From assembly GCF_026625765.1 (NCBI RefSeq), contig NZ_CP113062.1, positions 3,534,001 through 3,598,000 of the forward strand: a DNA stretch of 64,000 bases. Direction: 5' to 3'. The notes below the pieces were generated by a model. It ran no database searches, was not told the DNA's origin, and saw nothing but the letters and a program-made list of their open reading frames with translations. The DNA is from Frigoribacterium sp. SL97. Lineage in GTDB: Bacteria; Actinomycetota; Actinomycetes; Actinomycetales; Microbacteriaceae. The number at the start of each line of letters is the position of its first letter. Within the stretch, counting starts at the first letter, position 1. This document shows, one piece after another, positions 18,823-26,284 of the stretch. The position numbers and the translations under genes are program-made.

Positions 18823-20652
18823 ATGTCGAGCGCCGCCTCCGCACCCACGACCACGGCCCCCGCCGAGCGCCAGGGCCTGATGACCCACCGCCAGATCCTG
18901 TACGTCATCTTCGGCCTGATGGCCGGCATGTTCCTCTCGGCCCTCGACCAGACGATCGTCGGCACCTCGATGCGGACGATCGCGGACGACCTCGACGGGC
19001 TCAGCCTGCAGGCCTGGGTGACCACCGCCTACCTGATCGTGTCGACCATCTCGACGCCCATCTACGGCAAGCTCAGCGACATCTTCGGAAGGCGACCGCT
19101 CTTCCTGATCGCCATCACGATCTTCTTGCTGGGGTCCGTCGCGGCCGGCTTCTCCGAGAGCATGTACCAGCTCGCCATCTTCCGGGCGATCCAGGGCATG
19201 GGCGCCGGCGGCCTCATGGCCCTGCCGCTGACGATCATGGGCGACATCCTGGCCCCGCGTGAGCGCGCGAAGTACCAGGGCTACTTCCTCGCCGTGTTCG
19301 GCATCTCGAGCGTCATCGGCCCGCTCGTCGGCGGACTCTTCGCCGGAGCCGACCAGATCCTCTTCGTCACCGGCTGGCGCTGGGTGTTCCTGATCAACGT
19401 GCCGATCGGCATCGTGGCGCTGTTCATCGTCGTGCGGTTCTTGCACATCCCGGGCCAGAAGCGTCGCGAGAACGTCCGCATCGACTGGTTCGGCGCCGCC
19501 GCCGTCATCGTGGCCGCCGTGCCGTTGCTGCTGGTGGCCGAGCAGGGCCGCACCTGGGGCTGGAGCTCGCCCGGGGCCTTCGCCTGCTACGTCATCGGGG
19601 CCGTCGGCATCGTCGCGTTCGTCGTGATCGAGCGATCGATGGGCGACGACGCACTCATCCCGCTGAAGCTGTTCCGCAACCCCACCTTCTCGATGGCGAC
19701 CGTGCTCGGCGTGCTCGTCGGGTTCGGCATGTTCGGCGCCCTGCTGACGGTTCCGCTGTACCTGCAGCTCGTGAACGGGGCGACCCCGACCGAGAGCGGC
19801 TTCCAGATGCTGCCGATGATCGCCGGCCTGATGATCTCGTCGATCGTCGCCGGCCAGCTCATCTCACGGACGGGCAAGTACAAGATCTTCCCGATCACGG
19901 GCACGGCGTTCATGGCGGCCGGGTTCTTCTGGTTCACGAACCTCTCGTTCGACAAGCCGTACTGGTTCATGATGGTCGGCATGCTGTTGGTCGGCCTGGG
20001 ACTCGGACAGCTGATGCAGACCCTGACCATCGCCTCGCAGAACTCGGTCGGGGCCCGCGACATCGGCGTGGCCACGTCGGCGTCGACGTTCTTCCGACAG
20101 ATCGGCGGGACGCTCGGCACGGCCGTGCTGTTCTCCGTGCTCTTCAGCCGCATCCCCCGGACGATCGCGGACGCCTTCGCCGACTCGAGCCTGCAGGGCC
20201 GTGCCCAGGCCGCCCTCGCCGACCAGTCGGTGCTGAGCGACCCGGCGAACGCCGCGATCCTCAAGCTCTACCAGGCGGCCGGAGGCGGCGACACGTCGCA
20301 GGTCGGCGGCGCACTCGACGGCAACACGTCGTTCCTCAACACGGCCGACCGCCGTCTCGCCGCGCCGTTCCTCGACGGCTTCGCGAACGCGGCCGTGACG
20401 GTCTTCTGGGTCGCCCTGGTGGTGGTGCTCGTGGCCTTCGTGCTGAGCTTCTTCCTCAAGGCCACGCCGCTGCGCCAGAAGTCGGCCATCGACGAGGCAG
20501 CCGACGAAGCGCGGGCCGCCGTGGCCGCCGACGCCGCACTCGCGGCGCAGGCCGCCGCCGCGCAGACCAGTTCGCTGGTCGCCCCCGACACGGGTTCGAT
20601 CGACGTCGTGCCCACGGAAGAACGGCGCGGCGACACCTCGTCTCGGCGCTGA
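18823..20652 (+). CDS. DHA2-family MFS drug exporter (EmrB/QacA type)
   Basis: Predicted proton-driven drug efflux pump of the inner membrane; the 609 aa suit 14 membrane helices. Hallmarks are ALDQTIVGTSMRTIADDL in helix 1, KLSDIFGRRP (motif A) and the motif-C region FGISSVIGPLVGG. The Ala-rich cytoplasmic C-terminus ends after VVPTEERRG. A TTGCG/CGCAA dyad at 18772-18787 lies in the probable promoter. The MarR gene 400 bp downstream may control it. Confidence 0.92.
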   Translation: MSSAASAPTTTAPAERQGLMTHRQILYVIFGLMAGMFLSALDQTIVGTSMRTIADDLDGLSLQAWVTTAYLIVSTISTPIYGKLSDIFGRRPLFLIAITIFLLGSVAAGFSESMYQLAIFRAIQGMGAGGLMALPLTIMGDILAPRERAKYQGYFLAVFGISSVIGPLVGGLFAGADQILFVTGWRWVFLINVPIGIVALFIVVRFLHIPGQKRRENVRIDWFGAAAVIVAAVPLLLVAEQGRTWGWSSPGAFACYVIGAVGIVAFVVIERSMGDDALIPLKLFRNPTFSMATVLGVLVGFGMFGALLTVPLYLQLVNGATPTESGFQMLPMIAGLMISSIVAGQLISRTGKYKIFPITGTAFMAAGFFWFTNLSFDKPYWFMMVGMLLVGLGLGQLMQTLTIASQNSVGARDIGVATSASTFFRQIGGTLGTAVLFSVLFSRIPRTIADAFADSSLQGRAQAALADQSVLSDPANAAILKLYQAAGGGDTSQVGGALDGNTSFLNTADRRLAAPFLDGFANAAVTVFWVALVVVLVAFVLSFFLKATPLRQKSAIDEAADEARAAVAADAALAAQAAAAQTSSLVAPDTGSIDVVPTEERRGDTSSRR

Positions 20653-20737
20653 TCGGGTGCCCGGCGCGACGTTCGCCCGGCACCCGATCCGCTCGAGCTG
20701 GTGTCGCGACACGGCAAGTGTCGGGTAGCGTTCCCTC

Positions 20738-20850
20738 GACGGCGCTTCGGTGCCGAACGGTTCGTCCCGCGTCCGGCGTTCCCTGCCCGTGAAGCTCACG
20801 CGGGAGGCGAGACGACCGAAGGCCGCACACCCACGGGGTGTGCGGCCTTT
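20738..20850 (+). ncRNA. Candidate small structured RNA
   Basis: Downstream of a TAGCGT -10-like box (about 20727), three stems follow in order: CGGCGC-TTCG-GTGCCG at about 20738-20753, a longer CCCGCG/CGCGGG stem (about 20767-20813), and a strong terminator stem ending CGGCCTTTCTCC. No start codon with a ribosome site lies between. This could be a leader RNA whose terminator precedes the MarR gene, or a free sRNA. No known family is recognised. Confidence 0.35.
20819..20850 (+). terminator. Intrinsic terminator
   Basis: The stem AAGGCCGCACACC/GGTGTGCGGCCTT has a 6-nt loop and ends in CTTTCTCC. It is the best intrinsic terminator of the first half of the window. Confidence 0.75.
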
Positions 20851-20976
20851 CTCCGTCATGGGACGCCCCACCGAATCGATTCCCTGCGTGAAGCTCTGGT
20901 CGACACGGCGGGACGCCTCTGCCCACTCGAGGCGGACATGTCGAGCCTAGGACGGCCACGAGCCGCAGCACAGGGG

Positions 20977-21028
20977 TTGACAACGAGAAAAACCTGGTCA
21001 GCGATGACTTTTTGCTAGACGGACTAGC
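20977..21028 (+). promoter_or_regulatory. Promoter and CTAG operator of the MarR gene
   Basis: TTGACA at 20977-20982 is a consensus -35; the -10 is probably AGCGAT at about 21000. GCTAG-ACGGA-CTAGC (21014-21028) is a perfect 5-5-5 palindrome just before the gene, followed by another GCTAG. A similar GACTAGATCGACTA lies after the gene at about 21672. These look like autoregulatory MarR sites. Confidence 0.5.
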
Positions 21029-21049
21029 GACGGGGCTAGACTCCCCCTC

Positions 21050-21646
21050 ATGCCCGATCAGCACGCCACCGCCGCGCCCTTCGACGCGTCCGGCTATTGG
21101 TACAGCAGCAGCACCGAAGAGCGCGGCGTCACGGTGTTGAACACCCTCCGCGCCTACCGTGCCGCCGAGGTCGCGATGCGGGCCCGCACCCGCAAGTCGA
21201 TGAAGATGAACGACACCGACCTCGCGGCCCTGCGGTTCCTGCTCCGGGCCCAGCGGCTCGGCGACCCCGTCAGCGCGAAAGAACTGGCCGCCCAGCTGAA
21301 GATCACCTCGGCGTCGACGTCGGTGTTGATCAACCGCCTCGTCGCGAGCGGGCACATGCTGCGCCACCCCCACCCGACCGACAAGCGCGGGGTCCTGCTG
21401 ACCGCCACGGGCGACTCGAACACCGAGGTGCGCGACACCATGGCGGCGATGCACGCCCGCATGATCTCGACGGCCGAGTCGCTCGACGCCGACGAGGCGG
21501 CCGTGGTCGTGGGCTTCCTGCAGCGCATGACGGCCGCGATCGAGATCGACGACCACCACGTCGACGGCGATCCGGCCGACCGGGCCGGCACGGGCACGGG
21601 CACGGGCACGGGCACGGGCACGGGCACGGGTCACCATCCGTCCTAG
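21050..21646 (+). CDS. MarR family regulator with Gly-Thr repeat tail
   Basis: Winged-helix regulator of 198 aa. The DNA-binding region (about 70-135) shows ALRFLLRAQ, AKELAAQLKITSASTSVLINRLVASGHMLR and the wing PTDKRGVLLTATG, all typical of MarR. Its C-terminus is a (Gly-Thr)n tail made by a hexanucleotide repeat (21587-21628). It is likely a repressor of itself and of a neighbouring gene, perhaps the upstream DHA2 exporter. Confidence 0.85.
   Translation: MPDQHATAAPFDASGYWYSSSTEERGVTVLNTLRAYRAAEVAMRARTRKSMKMNDTDLAALRFLLRAQRLGDPVSAKELAAQLKITSASTSVLINRLVASGHMLRHPHPTDKRGVLLTATGDSNTEVRDTMAAMHARMISTAESLDADEAAVVVGFLQRMTAAIEIDDHHVDGDPADRAGTGTGTGTGTGTGTGHHPS
21587..21628 (+). repeat. Hexanucleotide tandem repeat, 7 units of GGCACG inside the MarR gene
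   Basis: Seven exact GGCACG units encode alternating Gly-Thr near the C-terminus. Because the unit is 6 bp, gain or loss of units keeps the reading frame. Confidence 0.85.
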
Positions 21647-21796
21647 CCGTTGAGCGAACAACTGGTGAACTGACTAGATCGACTAACCATCGACGTGACA
21701 GTCTGACCGCGCGACACCGATTCACGGCGGTGTCGTGACCGTCCGAAGTCCCACCGTTCCGCCAGGCATCGCAGGGGTGCCAGAGACGAGCCGAAC

Positions 21797-21967
21797 ATGA
21801 CCACGATCGACGTCGCTCGCAGCGACCGCACCACCGCCCGCAGCACCTTCTCCGAGGTGCGCGACACCGCCCGCCAGCGAACGCTGGCCGTCATCGCGAC
21901 GGCTGCCACCGGCGCGAGCGTCAGTCTCGTCGCCGCCCTGCTCCTCGCGCTCGGCGTCGTGCGATGA
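21797..21967 (+). CDS. Small single-helix membrane protein, 56 aa
   Basis: ATG 21797 opens 56 codons ending VVR-stop. The C-terminal half (ASVSLVAALLLALGVV) is one hydrophobic helix; the N-terminal half is polar. GACGAG upstream is a weak ribosome site. Codon use is G+C-rich like the chromosome. It follows the MarR gene and the downstream CTAG-like site, so it may be a target of that regulator. Confidence 0.45.
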   Translation: MTTIDVARSDRTTARSTFSEVRDTARQRTLAVIATAATGASVSLVAALLLALGVVR

Positions 21968-22125
21968 CGTGCCCGTCGGGCTTCTCCGCCCAGCAGATGC
22001 AGGGTCTGACCCACGAGCAACTCGTGTCGTTCGTCCGCGGCTCGGTCACGACGGCCGTCTCGGCCGCCGACCTGCACGCCGTCAGACCGACTCGACCTGC
22101 GCCGACGGGAGCCGTCTGCGCATGA
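21964..22125 (+). CDS. Possible small ORF, 53 aa, overlapping the methyltransferase end
   Basis: It starts ATGA-coupled to the 56-aa ORF (21964) and reads MTCPSGFSAQQMQGLTHEQL before ending antisense to the last 40 bp of the DNA methyltransferase. The coupling argues for it; the overlap and lack of homology argue against. Confidence 0.25.
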   Translation: MTCPSGFSAQQMQGLTHEQLVSFVRGSVTTAVSAADLHAVRPTRPAPTGAVCA

Positions 22126-22942
22126 CGGCCACCGCCTCCTCGTTGCTGTCGACGAGCAGGTAACGACGACCGAGGGCATCCGCCACCGCCCCGGTGGTGC
22201 CGCTGCCGGCGAAGAAGTCGAGCACCCAGTCGCCTTCGCGGCTGGAGGCCTGCACGATGCGACGCAACACGCCCTCGGGCTTCTGCGTCGGGTAGCCGGT
22301 CTTCTCGCGACCGGTCGGCGACACGATGGTGTGCCACCACACGTCGGTCGGCAGCTTGCCCCGGGCGACCTTCTCGGGTGTGACGAGCCCCGGGGCCATG
22401 TACGGCTCGCGGTCGACGCTCGTCGAGTCGAAGTGGTACTTCGTGGGGTCTTTGACGTAGACCAGGATCGTGTCGTGCTTGGTCGGCCACCGGGTGCGAC
22501 TCTTGGCGCCGTAGTCGTAGGCCCAGATGATCTCGTTCAGGAAGCAGTCCCGCCCGAACAGGGCGTCGAGCAGCACCTTCGCGTAGTGCGCCTCGCGGTA
22601 GTCCAGGTGCAGGTAGAGGGTGCCGTCGGGGGCCAGCAGCCGCCAGGCCTCGGCCAGGCGCGGTTCGAGGAACGACCAGTAGTCCTCGAAGCGGTCGTCG
22701 TAGCCCATCAGGTCGCCCCGGATGCGCTCGTACCGCACGCCCTTGAAGCCCGCCACCGAGGTGGTCGAGTCCTCGGCGCTGCGCACGGACGTCGTCGACC
22801 GGCGACGCTGCTGCCGTCCGGTGTTGAACGGGGGGTCGAGGTAGACGATCGTGAACCCGCCGTCGGGCAGCTGCGCCGTGACGTCGAGGGCGTCGCCGTG
22901 GACCACGAGGCTCGGGGAGGCGGTGGTCCAGTCGAGGGGCAT
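22082..22942 (-). CDS. Site-specific DNA methyltransferase (beta-type, N4-C/N6-A)
   Basis: DNA amino-methyltransferase of 286 aa. The catalytic motif YLDPPFNTG (about 43) precedes the SAM motif DFFAGSGTTGAVAD (about 250), the beta-class order. KTGYPTQKPEGVLRRI is the usual stretch before motif I. The ATG at 22942 is chosen because it opens directly before the fold. No restriction endonuclease is adjacent, so it looks like an orphan enzyme. The target sequence cannot be read from the gene. Confidence 0.88.
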   Translation of the reverse strand: MPLDWTTASPSLVVHGDALDVTAQLPDGGFTIVYLDPPFNTGRQQRRRSTTSVRSAEDSTTSVAGFKGVRYERIRGDLMGYDDRFEDYWSFLEPRLAEAWRLLAPDGTLYLHLDYREAHYAKVLLDALFGRDCFLNEIIWAYDYGAKSRTRWPTKHDTILVYVKDPTKYHFDSTSVDREPYMAPGLVTPEKVARGKLPTDVWWHTIVSPTGREKTGYPTQKPEGVLRRIVQASSREGDWVLDFFAGSGTTGAVADALGRRYLLVDSNEEAVAVMRRRLPSAQVESV

Positions 22943-23013
22943 CCGACCATTCTGCTGCCTGGCGGGCACCGACACGCGCCCGACTCCCGGCCCGGGGCGC
23001 GTAGCGTGTCGGG

Positions 23014-23298
23014 ATGACCACCGAGGTAGAGAACCGCCCCACCCAGAACCAGTACGCCCTCGTCGAGGACGGCGAGACGATCGGCTTCGCGGCCTACGAC
23101 GTCGCCGGCCACGAGATCCGCTTCACCCACACCGAGATCGACCCCAGCCGACGATCCGCCGGCCTCGGGGCCCGGCTCGTCCAGGGCGCCCTCGACGACG
23201 TGCGCGCGAACACCGACCTGCGCGTCGTGCCGGTCTGCCCGTTCGTGGTCGACTTCGTCGAGGACCACGTCGACTACCGCGAGCTGCTCGACCGCTGA
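23014..23298 (+). CDS. GNAT-like N-acetyltransferase, YidJ/YjdJ type
   Basis: A 94-aa mini-acetyltransferase. RFTHTEIDPSRRSAGLGARLVQGALDDVR contains the acetyl-CoA-binding (R/Q)xxGxG/A loop and LRVVPVCPFVVDFVEDH is typical of the small GNAT subfamily. The substrate is unknown. It is divergent from the methyltransferase. Confidence 0.85.
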   Translation: MTTEVENRPTQNQYALVEDGETIGFAAYDVAGHEIRFTHTEIDPSRRSAGLGARLVQGALDDVRANTDLRVVPVCPFVVDFVEDHVDYRELLDR

Positions 23299-23354
23299 CC
23301 GCGGTGCGGCCGCCGAGGCGACCACGGCGAGACCGCCGAGCCGTACCCCCGGCA

Positions 23355-23364
23355 GGAGGCGCGG
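23355..23364 (+). repeat. Dispersed GGAGGCGCGG element
   Basis: The element continues into GGTCGCCTCG, which pairs with CGAGGCGACC at about 23313, between the convergent GNAT and lipoate-ligase genes. This is a terminator-like stem. Confidence 0.6.
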
Positions 23365-23391
23365 GTCGCCTCGACGGCGCCCCTCACGTGC

Positions 23392-24441
23392 TCAGGGCAC
23401 GCGCGCCAGCCACTCGGGCGTCGCGAACTTGGAGGTGACGAGCTGCTCGGCCTTCTCGAGCTCGGCCTCGGTGACGTGCCCTTCGGTCGCCCCGTAGAGG
23501 CCGGTGAAGGTCTGCTTGAGCCGCTCGATGATCTCGGCGCGGGACAATCCCGTCTGGCTCCGGAGGGGGTCGACGCGCTTGGCGGCGCTGGTGGTGCCCT
23601 TGTCGCTCATCTTCTCGCGGCCGATGCGCAGGACCTTGACCATCTTGTCGCCGTCCATGTCGTACGACATGGTGGCGTGGTGCAGCAGGGCCCCGTTGCC
23701 CAGGCGCTTCTGCGCGGCCCCGCCGATCTTGCCCTTGGCGCTGGTGATGTCGTTGAGCGGTTGGTAGAAGGCGTCGATGCCGAGCGACTTGAGCGCCGTG
23801 ATGACCCACTCGTCGAGGTACGCGTACGAGTCGGCGAAGCTCATGCCCTGCACGAGCTCGCCCGGGGCGTAGAGCGAGTAGGTCACGATCGACTGGGCGT
23901 CCATGAACATCGCACCGCCGCCGCTGATGCGGCGCACGACCTCGAAGCCATGGGTCGAGGCGGCGTCGAGGTCGACCTCGTTCTTCAACGACTGGAAGCT
24001 GCCGATGACCACGGCGGGCTGGTCCCACTCCCAGAAGCGGAGCGTGGGCCCGCGGCGGCCCGCTCCGACCTCTTCGGTGAGCACCTGGTCGAGGGCGAGG
24101 TGCACGTTGGGCGACACCGGGGCGTCGTGGATGATCTGCCAGTCGTAGTCGCGCCAGTCGGTCGCCTTCGAGAGGCTGCGGCGGATCGCCACGGCGATCG
24201 CCTCGGGCGAGAAGCCGAGCAGCACCGCGTCGGCCGGCAGCCCCTGCTTGATCGTCGCCGCGATCGTCGCCGCGTCGGATTCGACCGGCAGGCCGTTCAC
24301 CGCCCGGTCGACGGCGTCGAGCGCCGTGTCGGGCTCGAGGAAGAAGTCACCGGCGAGACGGAACCCGGCGATGCGCCCCTCTCTGACGTCGAGGTCGACG
24401 ACCACGAGCTTTCCGCCTGGGACCTTGTACTCACCGTGCAT
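23392..24441 (-). CDS. lplA: Lipoate-protein ligase A family protein
   Basis: Attaches lipoate (or a related cofactor) to E2 and H proteins. The 349 aa carry an extra N-terminal domain (1-95, LplA C-terminal-like, GEYKVPGGKLVVVDLDV), then the catalytic domain with WEWDQPAVVIGSFQ, VVRRISGGGAMFMD (the RRxSGGGAVxHD family motif, here with Phe-Met) and GKIGGAAQKRLGNGALLHHATM, which holds the catalytic Lys. Downstream is the GNAT gene (convergent); upstream is a lipase, 9 bp away, probably co-transcribed. Confidence 0.85.
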   Translation of the reverse strand: MHGEYKVPGGKLVVVDLDVREGRIAGFRLAGDFFLEPDTALDAVDRAVNGLPVESDAATIAATIKQGLPADAVLLGFSPEAIAVAIRRSLSKATDWRDYDWQIIHDAPVSPNVHLALDQVLTEEVGAGRRGPTLRFWEWDQPAVVIGSFQSLKNEVDLDAASTHGFEVVRRISGGGAMFMDAQSIVTYSLYAPGELVQGMSFADSYAYLDEWVITALKSLGIDAFYQPLNDITSAKGKIGGAAQKRLGNGALLHHATMSYDMDGDKMVKVLRIGREKMSDKGTTSAAKRVDPLRSQTGLSRAEIIERLKQTFTGLYGATEGHVTEAELEKAEQLVTSKFATPEWLARVP

Positions 24442-24450
24442 GGTCGCAGC

Positions 24451-25326
24451 CTATGCCTGGTGCCCCACGCGGTCGTCGAGCCACCGCACCAGGTCGGCGA
24501 CGACCTCGTCGCGGTTGGTCTCGCGGAACACCTCGTGCCGGGCGCCCTGGTAGACCACGAGCTCGACGTCGCTGAGCCGACTGCGGTTGACGTACGCATC
24601 GGCGAGCTTGCGGGCGCTGGCCTCGCCGCCGAGCGGGTCGTCGTCGCCGACGAGGACGAGCACGGGGAGGTCGCTCGCGAGCCGGGTCGAGGGGCGACCC
24701 ATCAGCCGCAGCGTGTCGGCCGTGCCGAACAGCTGTCGGGCCGTCGCCTGCACCGACAGGGGGTCGGCCGCCATGGCGTCGACCACGGCCTGGTCCCGGC
24801 TGAGCCACTCGTAGCCGGTGTCGCCGAGGTGGGCGTGCCGGGCGTTCAGGTCGCCCGCGTTCATGCTGCCGGGCATGCGATAGGCCGTGCCGCTCAGCAC
24901 GACGGCGTCGAACCGGTCGGAGCCCTCGTCGACGAGCTTCTGCGCCATCAACGAGCCCCACGAGTGCCCGAGCAGCACGAGCGGCGAGCCGGGGTTCTCG
25001 GAGCGCGCGATGCCCGTCAACCGGACCACCGCCTCCATGGCCCCGCGCAGCCCCGACGGGCCCAGGCGGCCGAGCTTCGTGTGGTCACCGCCCCACTGGC
25101 CGAGGCCGGTCTCGCCGTGACCGAGGTGGTCGTTCGCGTAGACCGTGTAGCCGGCCCGCACGAGGTCCTGCGCGAGGTCCTCGTAGCGCAGGGCGTACTC
25201 GCCGAGGCCGTGGGCGAGCTGCACCACGGCCTTGGGCGACGCCGCCTTCCAGACGTAGTAGTGCACGGTCACGCCGTGGGCATCGGTGAACTCGTAGTCG
25301 CCTCGGGCGGCGGAGAAGGTGGGCAC
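24451..25326 (-). CDS. Alpha/beta hydrolase, monoacylglycerol lipase-like
   Basis: A 291-aa serine hydrolase. HGLGEYALRY is the oxyanion loop, GHSWGSLM carries the nucleophile Ser (about 123), VLVLVGDDDPLGG holds the Asp and YQGARHEVFRE the His of the triad. It matches the Hydrolase_4 (lysophospholipase/monoglyceride lipase) group. The start is GTG. It is 9 bp upstream of lplA on the same strand. Confidence 0.85.
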   Translation of the reverse strand: MPTFSAARGDYEFTDAHGVTVHYYVWKAASPKAVVQLAHGLGEYALRYEDLAQDLVRAGYTVYANDHLGHGETGLGQWGGDHTKLGRLGPSGLRGAMEAVVRLTGIARSENPGSPLVLLGHSWGSLMAQKLVDEGSDRFDAVVLSGTAYRMPGSMNAGDLNARHAHLGDTGYEWLSRDQAVVDAMAADPLSVQATARQLFGTADTLRLMGRPSTRLASDLPVLVLVGDDDPLGGEASARKLADAYVNRSRLSDVELVVYQGARHEVFRETNRDEVVADLVRWLDDRVGHQA

Positions 25327-25397
25327 GGAGCCAGTCTCCCATCACGGAGCCCCGCGGGCCGGGCCGGTCCGGCCCGGGCCCGCCGGGCCCTGTCCCG

Positions 25398-26054
25398 TCA
25401 GCGCCGGGCGTCGACGTCCGTGCGCACCACGCCGAACGCCTGGTCGAGGTCGACGTCGACCTCGGTGCCGTCGTCGAGGCGCACGTCGACCTCGTAGGCC
25501 ACGCCGGTGTCGTCGCTGCGGTCGGCATCGGTCACCGTGCCCCCACCGGCGGCGGCGAGGGCGGCGGCCGCGGCCCGGTCGTAGTCCGCGCCGGTCAGGT
25601 CGTCGTCACGGGCCGAGTCGTCGCGGGTCGAGTCGTCGCGCCCCGAACCGGCGACGGGCGTCGGGGTGGCGTCCGACCCGAGCGAGTCGTCGTCGCGGTC
25701 CTCGCCGGCGACGGGCGTCGGGGTGGCGCCGGACCCGCGCGAGTCGTCGTCGTCGACGCGGCTCGAGGTGACGGAGTAGTCGTCGTCGAGCAGCACCGTC
25801 GCCTCGCGACCGTCGGGCAGGACGACCTCGACCTCGTAGCCGACGAGTCCGTCGTCGAGGGTGTCGACCTCGGTCACGGTGCCGCCGCCGGTCTCGGCGA
25901 GCGCCGCCTCCTGGGCCCGGTCGCGGGTCTGCGCGGACACGCCGTCGTCGAGGCCCGAGGCGAGGGCCACGCCGCCGCCGCCCAGCACGAGGACGCCCGC
26001 GATTCCGCCGGCGATCAGCAGGGACTTCTTCTTGGTGAGGGTGTTCTTCAGCAT
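25398..26054 (-). CDS. Exported PepSY-domain protein
   Basis: A 218-aa surface protein. The N-terminal signal/anchor is KKKSLLIAGGIAGVLVLGGG then VALAS. Two PepSY-like repeats follow (about 40-90 and 150-215), each with A(A)xGGGTVT and a D-rich beta strand such as YEVEVVLPDGREATVLLDD. They are joined by an acidic linker with a duplicated GxxATPTPVAG. PepSY domains often occur in inhibitors or ligand sensors. The gene is transcribed with the same polarity as the HK/RR pair upstream, and shares their CTGAAGC direct repeats. Confidence 0.8.
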   Translation of the reverse strand: MLKNTLTKKKSLLIAGGIAGVLVLGGGGVALASGLDDGVSAQTRDRAQEAALAETGGGTVTEVDTLDDGLVGYEVEVVLPDGREATVLLDDDYSVTSSRVDDDDSRGSGATPTPVAGEDRDDDSLGSDATPTPVAGSGRDDSTRDDSARDDDLTGADYDRAAAAALAAAGGGTVTDADRSDDTGVAYEVDVRLDDGTEVDVDLDQAFGVVRTDVDARR

Positions 26055-26136
26055 GGTTCGCTCCGTTCGTGGGGCCGCCGGGCGGCCGGGTCTGTCGCTC
26101 TCTCGAGCCGATGGACCCCACTCTCGCGAGAGGGCA

Positions 26137-26163
26137 CTGAAGCGGTCCTGAAGCGACCTGAAG
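26137..26163 (-). promoter_or_regulatory. CTGAAGC direct repeats upstream of the PepSY gene
   Basis: CTGAAGCG at 26137 and 26148 and CTGAAG at 26158 lie at 11- and 10-bp steps, one helical turn, 83-117 bp before the PepSY start. The same repeat precedes the response-regulator gene (28615-28632), so this is likely the binding box of that OmpR-type regulator. Confidence 0.6.
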
Positions 26164-26172
26164 ATCCGTTCA

Positions 26173-26182
26173 GGAGGCGCGG
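26173..26182 (+). repeat. Dispersed GGAGGCGCGG element
   Basis: A copy between the CTGAAGC boxes and the end of the histidine kinase gene. Confidence 0.6.
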
Positions 26183-26284
26183 GTCGCGTCACCGGAGCGG
26201 GCGGGTCCACGTGCCCCTCGGCGGGTCGGCGCGCACCCGCCCCGCAGGGCGGGAACCCGCCGACCACCCGGTGGGGCGCTCGGG

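Larger units (their letters stand above)
20653..21049. other. 397-bp intergenic region with a structured transcript candidate
   Basis: No protein gene is convincing. It holds the candidate small RNA with its terminator (20738-20850) and the MarR promoter/operator near 20977-21028. Confidence 0.6.
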
